Shown: in pieces, positions 37,984 through 47,558 of the stretch
How the letters are laid out: the number at the start of each line of letters is the position of its first letter
Numbering within the stretch: position 1 is the first letter of the stretch
Assembly (NCBI RefSeq): GCF_039536745.1
Contig: NZ_BAAAZE010000010.1
Span: 62,001-126,000 of the forward strand
Direction of reading: 5' to 3'
DNA: 64,000 bases
Source: Actimicrobium antarcticum
GTDB taxonomy: Bacteria > Pseudomonadota > Gammaproteobacteria > Burkholderiales > Burkholderiaceae_D
The notes under the pieces: model-generated
Seen by the model: the letters and a program-made list of their open reading frames with translations, nothing else
The model's database searches: none
Told to the model about the DNA's origin: nothing
Translations under genes and position numbers: made by a program

Positions 37984-38964
37984 CTACAGCCGCACCAGCG
38001 CTTTCTGCAAAATTTCCCGCACATGATCCCGCAACCACGCGGGCGAAATGATCGATACTTCCGGCACGTGCCGCAGGATATCCATCGACAATTCCCGCTT
38101 GTCGGTGAACGGCACTTTCAGGTGATAGGTGCCGTCGTCGGCCTCCCAGCTGGTCTGCGCCGGATGCCAGATTTCCTTGCTGACCCAGCGTGCCCGTTCG
38201 CCGCTGAAGGCCAGCTCGGCCCATTCCAGTTGCGCTCCTGAAAAAATCCCGTAGCCGGTATCTAGCGTGGCCAGCAATTCGGCCTCCGGAATATCCAGCG
38301 CTGCTTGCGGCGTGATCTGCACGCTGCGCAGCGCGTCCAGCGCGAAGCGGCGCAGCTCGTTGCGGACATGGCACCAGGCGTCGAGGTACCAGTTTTCCTG
38401 ATAATGATTCAGGCGCTGCGGCGAGACTTCGCGGCGCGTCGTTTCATTCCGAAATTTATTGTGATGTTCGATGATCAGGCGCTTCTTTTGCAGCACGCCC
38501 GTGACCACCGGCAGGAAGTGTTCCGGCTCGTAGCTGCGGGCTTTCAGGCGCTGGATGCGGATACGTTTGTCGAAAGTGTCGAGCGGCACCTGCTCGCTGT
38601 CGAGCAGCAGGCGCAGGCGCACCAGCAGCGGCTCGATATGCGGTGTCAGCAAGCCGGGGCCGAGACTTTGCAGCAGCTGCTGCATGGTCAGCAGTGCATG
38701 GATTTCAGAGGCACTGAACCACAGGCCGGGTAACGAAAACTTGCTGCCGACGCCGCCCTTTTCAAAGCGATACCCGCCAGCATCGCGATCCCAGATGATC
38801 GGTGCATTGAGCCGGTCGCGCAAATATTCGAGGTCGCGCTTGAAGGTGGCTTTCGAGACTTCGAGCTCGCGCAGGAAGTCACTTTGCGACACCACCTGGC
38901 GTTCGACGAGCAACTGCTCGATACGATAAAAACGTTCGGTTCTGTCCATGAGCTTGTCAGCCAT
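37984..38964 (-). CDS. WYL-domain transcriptional regulator
   Basis: 326 residues. N-terminal HTH (about 10-70): ERFYRIEQLLVERQVVSQSD, then SKATFKRDLEYLRDRL. The WYL domain (about 150-225) has KKRLIIEHHNKFRNE, SPQRLNHYQENWYLDAWCH (the WYL-equivalent WYLDAW) and RRFALDALRS. A WCX C-terminal extension follows. Such proteins often respond to nucleotides or DNA damage. It is convergent with cobA, with a 197-base gap showing nothing notable. Confidence 0.88.
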   Translation of the reverse strand: MADKLMDRTERFYRIEQLLVERQVVSQSDFLRELEVSKATFKRDLEYLRDRLNAPIIWDRDAGGYRFEKGGVGSKFSLPGLWFSASEIHALLTMQQLLQSLGPGLLTPHIEPLLVRLRLLLDSEQVPLDTFDKRIRIQRLKARSYEPEHFLPVVTGVLQKKRLIIEHHNKFRNETTRREVSPQRLNHYQENWYLDAWCHVRNELRRFALDALRSVQITPQAALDIPEAELLATLDTGYGIFSGAQLEWAELAFSGERARWVSKEIWHPAQTSWEADDGTYHLKVPFTDKRELSMDILRHVPEVSIISPAWLRDHVREILQKALVRL

Positions 38965-39103
38965 ATTGTCATCATGTAGGCCGCGAGACTATAGCGCAAT
39001 GGCAATATTAACAACCTAAAGTTGGTCCAAACAGTCGATCAACCGGCGCCGGCAGGTAGCGCAAAAATTATTTTATTGGCAAGCCGGGTCGCTGGCTCGC
39101 GCC

Positions 39104-40069
39104 ATGAGCCTGATGCATTGCACGATGGCCTTGGCGCTGCGGTTACCTGCATTACCTGCGGCAGTGGCCAGGCTGTGCGATCGCGCGGCGCCTTGCAGGA
39201 CTATCGGCGTTCTGTGCGGGCTCGGCATGAGCGGCGCTCTGGCAACAGCGGTTGTCGACATGCCACGGCAAATGGCGCTCATTACGTGTGCGTCGGCTGG
39301 CTCGCTTCTGCTCGGGCTGGCAGCGACCATGATCGTGCGCGTCTTGCCACGCCAACCGGCTCGGGCATCGCTGGTCACTGCCGGCCTCATCGGCGCGATG
39401 AGTACGCTCGCGGCAATACAGCCATTGCTGGCAGGAGGGGGCCATGCCGGCATGCTGATGATCGATGCGCTATGCATCGTTGCGACCACCATCGGATACC
39501 TGTCGATGGTGGATGCACGGCGGCGTTACGCAGCTTCCGAGCGCGCCCGTCGTGACGGACTCACCGGCCTTTACACCAAATCGGCGTTCTTCGAGATGGC
39601 CGACCAGATCGACCGACATACAGAACCGGTCGCCTACGCCATGGTGATGATCGACCTCGACCACTTCAAGAGCATCAATGACAGCTTCGGCCATGCCGCC
39701 GGCGATACGGTACTCGAGCAGACCGCGCAGCTGATCGCCCGTTCGGTGCGCTTGACGGATATCGCGGCACGCTATGGCGGCGAGGAATTCTGCATCCTGT
39801 TGCGGGATTGTGGCGCAGAGGAGGCAGCACGGTTTGCCGAACGCCCGGTGGCTGAAGCCAGCCAGCTCACGGTGCGTTTGCGGGATAACAGGATGGCCTC
39901 GTTCACGATGTCGGTCGGTTATGCGTGTCGCGGAGGATCCACCGGCGACGGTGTGCGCGCCACGTTCGAGCGCGCCGACCAGGCCCTGTATCTGGCAAAA
40001 CGGGCTGGACGGAACCGCGCGTTGCAGGCGATTTTTACGGACTCGCCGCTGGTCGAACAGGTATGTTGA
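39104..40069 (+). CDS. Membrane-bound diguanylate cyclase (GGDEF)
   Basis: 321 residues. Four or five hydrophobic segments occupy about 1-140 (VVARL, then GLGMSGALATAVV, LLLGLAATMIVRVL and MLMIDALCIVATTIGYL). A GGDEF domain (about 155-310) starts RDGLTGLYTKSAFFE and carries the active-site motif YGGEEF. No RxxD inhibitory site is obvious just before it. Start ATG at 39104; an in-frame longer reading is not available. Confidence 0.87.
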   Translation: MSLMHCTMALALRLPALPAAVARLCDRAAPCRTIGVLCGLGMSGALATAVVDMPRQMALITCASAGSLLLGLAATMIVRVLPRQPARASLVTAGLIGAMSTLAAIQPLLAGGGHAGMLMIDALCIVATTIGYLSMVDARRRYAASERARRDGLTGLYTKSAFFEMADQIDRHTEPVAYAMVMIDLDHFKSINDSFGHAAGDTVLEQTAQLIARSVRLTDIAARYGGEEFCILLRDCGAEEAARFAERPVAEASQLTVRLRDNRMASFTMSVGYACRGGSTGDGVRATFERADQALYLAKRAGRNRALQAIFTDSPLVEQVC

Positions 40070-40361
40070 AACGGATTTTACGCGTCGATTGTGCCACTTT
40101 TTTGTGCAAAACTTATGCCCGGTTTATGTGGGTAACTTTGTGCATAACCGACATGGACTCTCTCGCAAGCCAATGTCAGAGCCATGTTCTGGCACTGCTG
40201 TTTATTTAGGCAGCGCTGTATAACCCGATGGCGGTGGGTGGCTATCTGCTGTCGGGCGGCGCTGCAGGAGGAGTGGCGTTGATTTGCCTCGGCCACGTGG
40301 TGCTGTTGTACTATGCGGACTTCAGGGAAGCACTCCCGCCAGATCAACTTGAAAGCCTTGC

Positions 40362-40616
40362 ATGAAGTACGAAGAATACCTGGATGAAGTCACAACGCTG
40401 CTGACCGAACTGTACGAACTGGATGATGAAGCCGCGATCAAACTGGTGATGGATGCGCAGGAAGCCGAATTTTTTAGCGTCCACGACGATGTGCCCGACA
40501 TGTGCACCGAAGAGCAGGCCAAAAAAGACGCCGTCACGCTGTTCGAACAAAAACAGAACCGCCAGCAGACCCAGAAAAAACAGCAACAACGCGTACGGCA
40601 AAAGAAAAAACCCTGA
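40362..40616 (+). CDS. Small charged protein of unknown function
   Basis: 84 residues, acidic helical N-terminal two thirds (YEEYLDEVTTLLTELYELDD) followed by a strongly basic Gln/Lys tail. ATG at 40362. No family is recognised. The 292 bases before it hold two weak DnaA-box-like sites at 40127-40147 and otherwise nothing clear. Confidence 0.55.
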   Translation: MKYEEYLDEVTTLLTELYELDDEAAIKLVMDAQEAEFFSVHDDVPDMCTEEQAKKDAVTLFEQKQNRQQTQKKQQQRVRQKKKP

Positions 40617-40900
40617 GCCAGGCTCCCTCCGGCGCTCCGGTTTGACCGGGTCGCCGTGCCGCACTTCGCCTGATTCGTGATCGGCCACCGAGCTGCCTTT
40701 CCTGTCATCCGCTATTCCCGCACAGCCCGCCGACGGCGCTGCGTTCGCGCCATCCTGCTTCCCCCTCCCCCCTGCTTTCCGCCAACATAGCAGCACCATC
40801 TCACTTCCGAAAAACAGAAGTTAAGAACACCCAATCGCAGGTTGTTCAGAAGTCAAAATTGGCTGACCATGGGCTCCCTGACATCGTTAAGGAAATACCA

Positions 40901-41302
40901 ATGCTGCACGCGATCACCTGGATGCTAATGGCGTTTCTGCTTGCTCTTTGGTCCGTGGCTGCCTGGACGCTGCATGCACTGGTCCGCTGGACCGGTGATC
41001 GCAGTGACGGATTGACGGACTTGCCGGCGCAACTGGCGCTCTGGCGCAGTCCGGATTGGCTGGCGCTCTGGCTGCCGCAAAGTGCGGAGGCAATGTGGAC
41101 GAGCATGCTGACGGCCTTGACGCCCATGCTGGAGCCCCTGCCCGGATTGGCACCCGGGCTGGAGGCCTGGCTGTCGCCGATGGTCTGGGTACTGTGGGCT
41201 GTCGGCGGGTTGCTGATACTGCTGTTCGGGTCCGCCATCACGCTGCTGATCAGCGCCGGCCAGCGCCGCCTGACGACACCGGCCATCCGCCTGGCGCCAT
41301 GA
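40901..41302 (+). CDS. Small membrane protein of unknown function
   Basis: 133 residues, Trp- and Leu-rich. One membrane helix near 3-23 and another near 90-115 (VWVLWAVGGLLILLFGSAIT). ATG at 40901 with AAGGAA upstream. It precedes the DUF533 gene by 46 bases, and the two may be cotranscribed. Family not recognised. Confidence 0.7.
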   Translation: MLHAITWMLMAFLLALWSVAAWTLHALVRWTGDRSDGLTDLPAQLALWRSPDWLALWLPQSAEAMWTSMLTALTPMLEPLPGLAPGLEAWLSPMVWVLWAVGGLLILLFGSAITLLISAGQRRLTTPAIRLAP

Positions 41303-41348
41303 AATTCAAGACAATGACCTCAACCGCACACCTGGAAAGGAACACGCA

Positions 41349-42074
41349 ATGAACGCGAAATCAATGCTGGAACACTTATTCAAATCCGGAATGTCCATGC
41401 TGGATGGCAAGGCAACGGGTTCCGCAACCGGCGCCGGCAAGATGCCGCAAGGCCTGGGTCAATTCGGTGGCGGTGCCGCCGCCGGCGGAATACTCGGCTT
41501 GCTATTGGGTAGCAAAGGTGGCCGGAACATCGGCGGCCAAGCACTGAAATACGGCAGCGTGGCAGCGCTGGGAGTGGTCGCCTTCAAGGCATTCAGCGCA
41601 TGGCAAGAAAAGCAGGCCACGCAAGGATCGGTCAGCCAACCGCAGGCCGCTCCGGTCAGCGACCGGTTCAACGCCGCCGTCATGGGCCCGGTCCGTACAG
41701 TGGATCTGTTGCCGGCCGCCGAGGTCGAACAGCACTGTGTCGGCGTGCTGGTAGCCATGATTGCTGCGGCCAAGTCGGACGGCCACCTCGATGAGCGCGA
41801 GCGTGGCCTGGTCGAGGCCGAGCTCAACCGGCGCGAAGCCGACGCGGATACACGGCGCTGGTTCGACGACCAGTTGCGTCGTCCGCTCGACCCGGCCGAA
41901 GTGGCGCTGCCGGCAACGTCGCCCGAGCTTGCCAGCGAAATGTACCTGGTCAGCCTGCTGGTGGCCGACGAGACCAGTTTCATGGAACGTGCTTACCTTG
42001 ATGAGCTGGCGCGGCAATTGCGCCTGCCGGAAGGCTTGAAACTTGAACTGGAAGCGCAGGTGAAGGCGGCTTGA
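41349..42074 (+). CDS. DUF533 / TerB-like membrane protein
   Basis: 241 residues. A Gly-rich segment (about 38-60) resembles a glycine-zipper membrane insertion. The C-terminal domain (about 120-241) is TerB-like: VLVAMIAAAKSDGHLDERER, then a second acidic helix pair ending LRLPEGLKLELEAQVKAA. The last 13 codons are duplicated in diverged form at 42242-42283, after a REP-like pair. Confidence 0.85.
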   Translation: MNAKSMLEHLFKSGMSMLDGKATGSATGAGKMPQGLGQFGGGAAAGGILGLLLGSKGGRNIGGQALKYGSVAALGVVAFKAFSAWQEKQATQGSVSQPQAAPVSDRFNAAVMGPVRTVDLLPAAEVEQHCVGVLVAMIAAAKSDGHLDERERGLVEAELNRREADADTRRWFDDQLRRPLDPAEVALPATSPELASEMYLVSLLVADETSFMERAYLDELARQLRLPEGLKLELEAQVKAA

Positions 42075-42079
42075 AACCT

Positions 42080-42240
42080 CGTAGGCTGGGCTGCAAAGCC
42101 CAGCATGCGTCAATCTTCCTGTACGGTCATGGCCAACTAAAACGGTTCGCGCACCGTCGTGACCAGGCACAAACCGTGGCAACTATCGAAAGCCGCACCG
42201 CAACCTGACGCATGTTGGGCTTCGCAGCCCAACCTACGAA
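42080..42240. repeat. Inverted pair of REP-like palindromes
   Basis: Two copies of a palindromic unit, GTAGGCTGGGCTGCAAAGCC with CAGCATGCGTCA at 42080-42112 and its inverted counterpart at about 42206-42239, enclose some 93 bases. Each contains a TGGGCT/AGCCCA stem. The layout is that of a BIME-like element mobilised by a REP-associated transposase elsewhere in the genome. Confidence 0.75.
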
Positions 42241-42241
42241 A

Positions 42242-42283
42242 CTTGAAACTTGATCTGGAAGCGCAAGTCAAAACGGCTTGACC
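42242..42283 (+). repeat. Diverged copy of the DUF533 gene tail
   Basis: TTGAAACTTGATCTGGAAGC and the following bases match 42036-42074, the final codons and stop of the preceding gene, with about six substitutions. Only this end is repeated, directly after the REP-like pair. Confidence 0.8.
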
Positions 42284-42372
42284 GGATAGACCGGGATTTG
42301 ATTTTTCATCGATACAAACCAGCATTGCCGACATAATGACATTGCCTGCCAACACAAAATCCGATCATTAAA

Positions 42373-42402
42373 AAAAGCCGCATGAACATCATGCGGCTTT
42401 TT
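42373..42402. terminator. Bidirectional rho-independent terminator
   Basis: AAAAGCCGCATGA pairs with TCATGCGGCTTTT around a short loop, with T-runs on both strands. It serves the porin-like gene on the minus strand and probably the DUF533 transcript. Confidence 0.9.
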
Positions 42403-42422
42403 ACTTTTTAAATACCAGTCAA

Positions 42423-43016
42423 TTAAAACTGATAACCAACGCCTACCGTTCCCAGCGTTTGTTTCGGTTCAACATCAACCCCATTCAATGATTTTGAACG
42501 GTAATCGACTTCGGTGATTTCGGCCTGCCAATAGACATTCTTGCTAATCATTGAACGCACACCAACGCCCACGCCATAACCATTGAATGTATCGCTGGCC
42601 GATCCGCCGGCACCGGCGATTTCACCTTTCATGCTCTGGTAGGCCACTTTGCCATACACGAGAGTGGTGTCGGTGACGCGGTAGCCCGGCTCCAGATAGA
42701 CCGAATACATATCTTTTGCCTTGACCGAAATACCATTGGATGCACCGGCGTCGAGGTCGCCCAGCCCTGCATTTGCGCCAACGCCCAAGACGAACTTGTC
42801 ATTCAGCGGCAATCCGTAACTTCCCTGGATGCTGCCGTTGGAGGACTTGTCTTCGGTACTGGCAGATTGGCCGCCAGAATTGAACGTGGCGCGGGATTTT
42901 GCGTAATTGGCGTTGATGCCGGCGCTGAATCCTTCGAAGTTCCTGGTTTGAGCGAATGCCTGTGGCGCTGCGAAAGAAGATGCTGCAACAGCAGTGACGA
43001 TTAATAATTTTTTCAT
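42423..43016 (-). CDS. Outer-membrane beta-barrel protein
   Basis: 197 residues with a signal peptide (MKKLLIVTAVAASSFAAPQ, cleavage after AFA). The mature part alternates hydrophobic and polar residues, is Gly-rich, and ends VGVGYQF with a terminal Phe, as needed for barrel assembly. It resembles the small opacity/OmpA-like eight-stranded barrel group. The upstream region is very AT-rich, suggesting regulated expression. Confidence 0.87.
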   Translation of the reverse strand: MKKLLIVTAVAASSFAAPQAFAQTRNFEGFSAGINANYAKSRATFNSGGQSASTEDKSSNGSIQGSYGLPLNDKFVLGVGANAGLGDLDAGASNGISVKAKDMYSVYLEPGYRVTDTTLVYGKVAYQSMKGEIAGAGGSASDTFNGYGVGVGVRSMISKNVYWQAEITEVDYRSKSLNGVDVEPKQTLGTVGVGYQF

Positions 43017-43364
43017 TGTTGCCTTATTTAATTAAAAGGGATAATTATTTACATCAAGCAAATAACTATTGAATTTAATCCGATTAATTTAAATTCATTG
43101 ATTATCTTAGCATGGATAAAATTAGCTCACAGCGAACAAGAATGAAACGACATATTCCAGCGTATCGAATAATTTACTTGTTCGTATTGAACTTTTTAAT
43201 AATTAAACAGACTAATGCCGCCCGAATAATTATTTTTCATATTCGCTCTGCTTCACACAGTTATTTATTATTTCAGGCGCAGCAGCCCGCAGGCCGGATT
43301 GAAAAACCCAGCCATCAAAATTTTGTTCGCGGCCCAAAGCCCGGGTAAAAATGTCGGTTCGGCC
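43017..43364. other. AT-rich intergenic region
   Basis: 348 bases, among the most AT-rich DNA in the window, between the barrel protein and a decayed gene. It probably contains the barrel gene promoter. No gene is supported. Confidence 0.6.
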
Positions 43365-43914
43365 TCAGTGAAACACCGTGCGCGGATACGCACGCAAATC
43401 CAGTGGCTGGATCTTGATCCACGCGGTGCTGTTTTGCGCACGGCGCTTTTACTCGGTCATGTGGATCAGGTCGAAGCGACTGACAGCCACGAAGGCTTCG
43501 GTGGCAGCGCGTTTTTCCTGCGGCACGAACTCCAGCAGCATGCGCGGCAGCCTGCCCTGATTCAATTGCGGCACCAGCAATTCCAGCAACGCATACGACG
43601 GAAACGAGGTCGAGGCCGAGTAGCTGAAAATCGAGCTCGGCGCTGCCATGCCGGACAGGCAGGTTCCCAGAATTTGCAGGATGTCGTTGGGCCCGTGCAT
43701 GAAGTCGGAGAACAGCAGATCGATCGGCACGGCCATTGCCGGCAATGGCGGCATGCTGGTCTGAATATGCGTGCGCTGCGCGGCGAGGTCGAAGCGCTGG
43801 CGCAGATAGTCGGCGAATTGCGGCAGCCGTTCCTCGGCAAAAAAGGCCGCTTCGCTGAAGGCCAGCACGGTCGGTAAAACGCTTCAGTTCAGCAAAACAG
43901 TCGTCATGCGACAT
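43365..43914 (-). pseudogene. Decayed gene of unknown family with frameshift and nonsense codon
   Basis: Start MSHDDCFAELKRF at 43914 shifts frame near 43875 into VLAFSEAAFFAEERLPQFAD, continues through DLLFSDFMHGPNDILQILG and VSRFDLIHMTE. It then meets TAA and resumes in the same frame as STAWIKIQPLDLRAYPRTVFH, ending at 43365. One frameshift and one stop therefore interrupt an otherwise coherent 180-residue protein. Family not recognised. Confidence 0.65.
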
Positions 43915-43963
43915 CGGCGTGGCTCCCGAAAAAACAAGGTGTGAACAAGTGCTGCCGCATGTG

Positions 43964-44389
43964 TCAGCCGCGCCCCGACAGGCACAGGTCGAAGGCAATG
44001 CTCAAGCGTGGCTGATCGCTTTGAAACGGAATCGTGCGGTGCCAGAAGTACGACAGGAACAGCAGCATCGGTCCGGCTTGCGGGCGTACCGGCAGCGTCG
44101 GCACCAGACTGCGTGTAGAGAAGCTCGGATCGGGTTGACCGAATTCGATCCAGCCGGCGTGGGTGGTGTCGGCAGCGTCCATCACGTCCGGCAAGCAGAC
44201 GTAATACACGCCACTGATGCTGCCATCCGGATGCAGGTACGGGGTCTCGTGGCCATTGCATTCCATGAGCACGACCCAGCAGCGTAATTGTTCACGGCCG
44301 GCGTGTTGACCGCCGAGGCCGACATCGTCGCAAAGTGCACGTCGCGGTTGAAGTGTCTGCCGGTAAGCGGCGATCTGCGCCAGGTTCAT
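43964..44389 (-). pseudogene. Truncated 2-oxoglutarate/Fe(II)-oxygenase-like gene
   Basis: 141 residues ending LLFLSYFWHRTIPFQSDQPR and SIAFDLCLSG, with YLHPDGSISGVYYVCLPD and GWIEFGQPD. These are the His-x-Asp, distal His and Arg elements of the putative 2OG-Fe(II) oxygenase family often found with TPR proteins. The N-terminal part of the usual protein is missing. It lies 50 bases before the decayed gene at 43914. Confidence 0.6.
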
Positions 44390-44431
44390 GCAGGGTGCAC
44401 GCAGGCGATGCGCGGCGGCGCGGCCCGGGCG

Positions 44432-44779
44432 CTACTCATCGATGCTGATGACGCGGCGGATTTCATCGGTCTTGAAATCCAGCGCCATCGGGCAGCGCAC
44501 ACCGGGTATTGACATGACGTCGTAGAGTTCATCGATCATTCCTTCGATACGAATCCAGTGGACGATATCGCCGCTGCGCAGGTCGATGATGTGCACGCCG
44601 CAGCGGGCTTCGGCGTTGTGCGTCTTCAGATTCTGGTACCGTCGTCCAGGTAATCTTGCCAATTCCAAGTGATGTGCATTGACTGCCCCAAGTGAGTCAG
44701 TACCCGCCCTGGATCCGCAGTGACTGGAATTTGGCTTGTGGCAAGCATGTTTCCGCAGGAAATGCTTGCTCAACGACAA
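44432..44779 (-). pseudogene. Remnant of a DUF4915 (TIGR03032) gene
   Basis: The last 60 residues, RCGVHIIDLRSGDIVHWIRI then ELYDVMSIPGVRCPMALDFK and TDEIRRVISI, match the end of DUF4915 proteins. Before that only a scrap (LELARLPGRRYQNLK) fits, and most of the roughly 350-residue protein is gone, so an internal deletion is inferred. Together with the oxygenase remnant next door it seems to be a dead accessory cluster. Confidence 0.6.
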
Positions 44780-45129
44780 ACATTCTATCCAATTAATTAC
44801 TTTTGCTAGTTTTACGGGAAATATTTTTTAACCACAATTTCTGCATTCTTGACAAAGACGTCCGATTGCATGAACGGTTGGACGTCAACGCGACTTGATC
44901 CCCGAATTCGATTAATTAACCAGCAATGAATTCGCCACGCAACCAGGAAGGCGAGTATCTTCACCTGGGCGGACCGTGCTCCGCAACCCTGCGACACCGC
45001 GTCAATTGGTGGTCTTGACCGATCTTCCGCCGGTGTTACTGGTCAGCACCACTACCGATATCATGGAACTCGCACTGCATCGACCGCGACGTCGGCGCTG
45101 CCGGTTTCCTGACCCGTCAAAGGAACATC
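44780..45129. other. Intergenic region before cioA
   Basis: 350 bases containing no supported gene. The first third is AT-rich; the cioAB promoter is expected here but no clear box was assigned. Confidence 0.5.
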
Positions 45130-46557
45130 ATGTTTGTGTTACCCGAAGCACTGCTGCTTGCACGTCTACAGTTTGCCTTTACCGTCAGCTTTCACTTCCT
45201 GTTCCCGGCAATTACCATCGGCCTGGCCAGTTACCTCGCTGTACTGGAGGGTCTCTGGCTCAAGACCGGTCGCGAGGCCTACCTCGATCTGTTTCGCTAC
45301 TGGGTCAAGATTTTTGCACTGGTGTTTTCGATGGGCGTGGTCTCGGGCATCGTGATGTCATACCAGTTTGGTACCAACTGGGCCGTTTTTTCTGACAAGG
45401 CGGGACCGATCATCGGGCCGCTGATGGCGTATGAAGTACTGACGGCGTTCTTTCTGGAAGCAGGCTTTCTCGGCGTGATGTTGTTCGGCATGCAGCGGGT
45501 CGGCAAACGCCTCCATTTCACGGCCACGCTGATGGTCGCGCTGGGTACGTTTGTCTCGGCATTCTGGATCCTCTCGGTCAACAGCTGGATGCAAACGCCG
45601 ACCGGCTATGCACTCAATGCCAATGGCCAGTTCATTTCTGCGGGCAGCTGGCTGGCCATCATCTTCAACCCCAGCTTCCCGTACCGGTTGATGCATACCG
45701 TCTCGGCGGCCTATTTGACGACGGCTTTTCTGGTCGGCGGCGTCGGCGCCTGGCACCTGTTGAAGGATCGCGAGAACCCGCGTTCGCGCATCATGTTTTC
45801 GATGGCGATGTGGATGGCAGCGATCTTCGCGCCGATGCAGGTCGTACTCGGCGACATGCACGGCATCAATACGCTGGAACACCAGCCTGTCAAAGTCATG
45901 GCCATGGAGGGCCACTACCAAAGCCACGCCAATGGTGCGCCATTGATCCTGTTCGGCATTCCCAATAGCGCCCGGAACCGCGTCGACTACGCCATCGAAA
46001 TCCCCAAACTGTCCTCGCTGATCCTGAAGCACGATATCAATGCGCCGCTGGCCGGGCTCGATACCATCCCGAAAGAAAATCAACCACCGGTCGGTATCGT
46101 CTTCTGGTCATTTCGCATCATGGTTGGCCTGGGCTTTCTGATGGCAGGACTCGGACTGCTGAGCCTGTACGCGAGGGCGCGCGGCAAGCTGTACCACTGG
46201 ACCGGGCTGCACCGGTTCGCCTTGCTGATGGCACCGTCCGGACTGATCGCGGTCCTGGCCGGCTGGGTCACGACCGAGGTTGGTCGCCAGCCCTGGACCA
46301 TTACCGGGCTGCTCCGTACGGTCGACTCGGCGTCGCCGCTGGCGGCCCCGGCAGTGGCGGCATCACTCGTGGCGTTCGTGCTGGTCTACTTTGCGGTCTT
46401 TGGCGCCGGCATCGTCTACATCCTGAAACTGATGGCCAAACCGCCAGGCGCGCATGAACCGGAACCGCCCCATATCCCGGTACGTACCGCTGGCATCACG
46501 CCGGCAGCGGCGATCATGCCGGCTATTGCGTCGCCCCAGGGGAGCCATCAATCATGA
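45130..46557 (+). CDS. cioA: Cytochrome bd-type quinol oxidase subunit I (cyanide-insensitive type)
   Basis: 475-residue membrane subunit with nine helices. LARLQFAFTVSFHFLFPAIT holds the haem b595/d His; GWVTTEVGRQPW is the family C-terminal motif, and the Q-loop is of the short CIO type. It reduces oxygen with electrons from quinol without pumping protons. ATG at 45130 with AAAGGA; its end overlaps cioB by ATGA. Confidence 0.93.
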   Translation: MFVLPEALLLARLQFAFTVSFHFLFPAITIGLASYLAVLEGLWLKTGREAYLDLFRYWVKIFALVFSMGVVSGIVMSYQFGTNWAVFSDKAGPIIGPLMAYEVLTAFFLEAGFLGVMLFGMQRVGKRLHFTATLMVALGTFVSAFWILSVNSWMQTPTGYALNANGQFISAGSWLAIIFNPSFPYRLMHTVSAAYLTTAFLVGGVGAWHLLKDRENPRSRIMFSMAMWMAAIFAPMQVVLGDMHGINTLEHQPVKVMAMEGHYQSHANGAPLILFGIPNSARNRVDYAIEIPKLSSLILKHDINAPLAGLDTIPKENQPPVGIVFWSFRIMVGLGFLMAGLGLLSLYARARGKLYHWTGLHRFALLMAPSGLIAVLAGWVTTEVGRQPWTITGLLRTVDSASPLAAPAVAASLVAFVLVYFAVFGAGIVYILKLMAKPPGAHEPEPPHIPVRTAGITPAAAIMPAIASPQGSHQS

Positions 46558-47558
46558 CCCTCGACCTCACTATCATTTGGGCCTGCATCATCGTGTTCGC
46601 TGTCTTTGTCTACGTCGTGATGGACGGCTTCGATCTGGGTATTGGCATACTTTTTCCGAGCTTCGCGGTGGGGCATGACCGCGATACGGCAATGAACAGC
46701 ATCGCGCCGCTCTGGGATGGCAACGAGACCTGGCTGGTACTTGGTGGCGGCGGCCTACTGGCGGCATTTCCGCTAGCCTACGGCCTGATCCTGTCGGCGT
46801 TGTACGCACCGATCATCGCCATGCTGCTGGCACTGATCTTTCGCGGGGTTGCGTTTGAATTCCGCTGGCGTGATCCGGCCCATCGGGCTTTCTGGGATGC
46901 GGCATTTACCGGCGGCTCATTTCTTGCGGCGCTGTCGCAGGGAGTGGTGCTGGGTGCGCTGCTGCAGGGCGTGAGCATTAGCGGACGCGCTTACGCGGGC
47001 GGCTGGTGGGATTGGCTGACGCCGTTTTCGCTGCTCACCGGCGTTGGGGTCGTGGTGGCCTATGCGCTGATCGGCAGTACCTGGCTGATCCTCAAAACCG
47101 AAGGTGCGTTGCAACAGCAAGCCGTGCGCCATGCCTGGCGACTGGGTGCCATCACGCTGTTGGCGGTGATTGTCGTGAGCCTGGTCACGCCATTTTTGAA
47201 AGGAAATTATTTCGACCGCTGGCTGACCTACCCCAACATCTTGCTGGTCGCACCGATACCGATTCTGGTCGCCATGGCAAGTTATGCCTTCGCACGCAGC
47301 CTGAAGTCGGGCCGCGAACTGGCGCCATTCCTGCTGACGTTATTCGTTTTCTTTCTGTGCTTCATTGGAATTGGCATCAGTGTCTTTCCGTATGTGATTC
47401 CGGGCGCAGTCACAATCTGGGACGCAGCGACAGAGCCAAGCAGCCAGGTGTTCATGCTGTTCGGCACCGCCATCGTCGTCCCGTTAATCCTTGCCTACAC
47501 CGGCTGGGCTTACTGGGTATTTCGCGGCAAGGTCAATGCAGACGGGTATCACTCGTGA
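46554..47558 (+). CDS. cioB: Cytochrome bd-type quinol oxidase subunit II
   Basis: 334 residues, about eight helices, matching the shorter CioB/CydB group. Motifs DGFDLGIGILFPSF, WDGNETWLVLGGGGLLAAFP and a closing YTGWAYWVFRGKV. Coupled by ATGA to cioA and by GTGA to the DUF2474 gene. Confidence 0.94.
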   Translation: MTLDLTIIWACIIVFAVFVYVVMDGFDLGIGILFPSFAVGHDRDTAMNSIAPLWDGNETWLVLGGGGLLAAFPLAYGLILSALYAPIIAMLLALIFRGVAFEFRWRDPAHRAFWDAAFTGGSFLAALSQGVVLGALLQGVSISGRAYAGGWWDWLTPFSLLTGVGVVVAYALIGSTWLILKTEGALQQQAVRHAWRLGAITLLAVIVVSLVTPFLKGNYFDRWLTYPNILLVAPIPILVAMASYAFARSLKSGRELAPFLLTLFVFFLCFIGIGISVFPYVIPGAVTIWDAATEPSSQVFMLFGTAIVVPLILAYTGWAYWVFRGKVNADGYHS

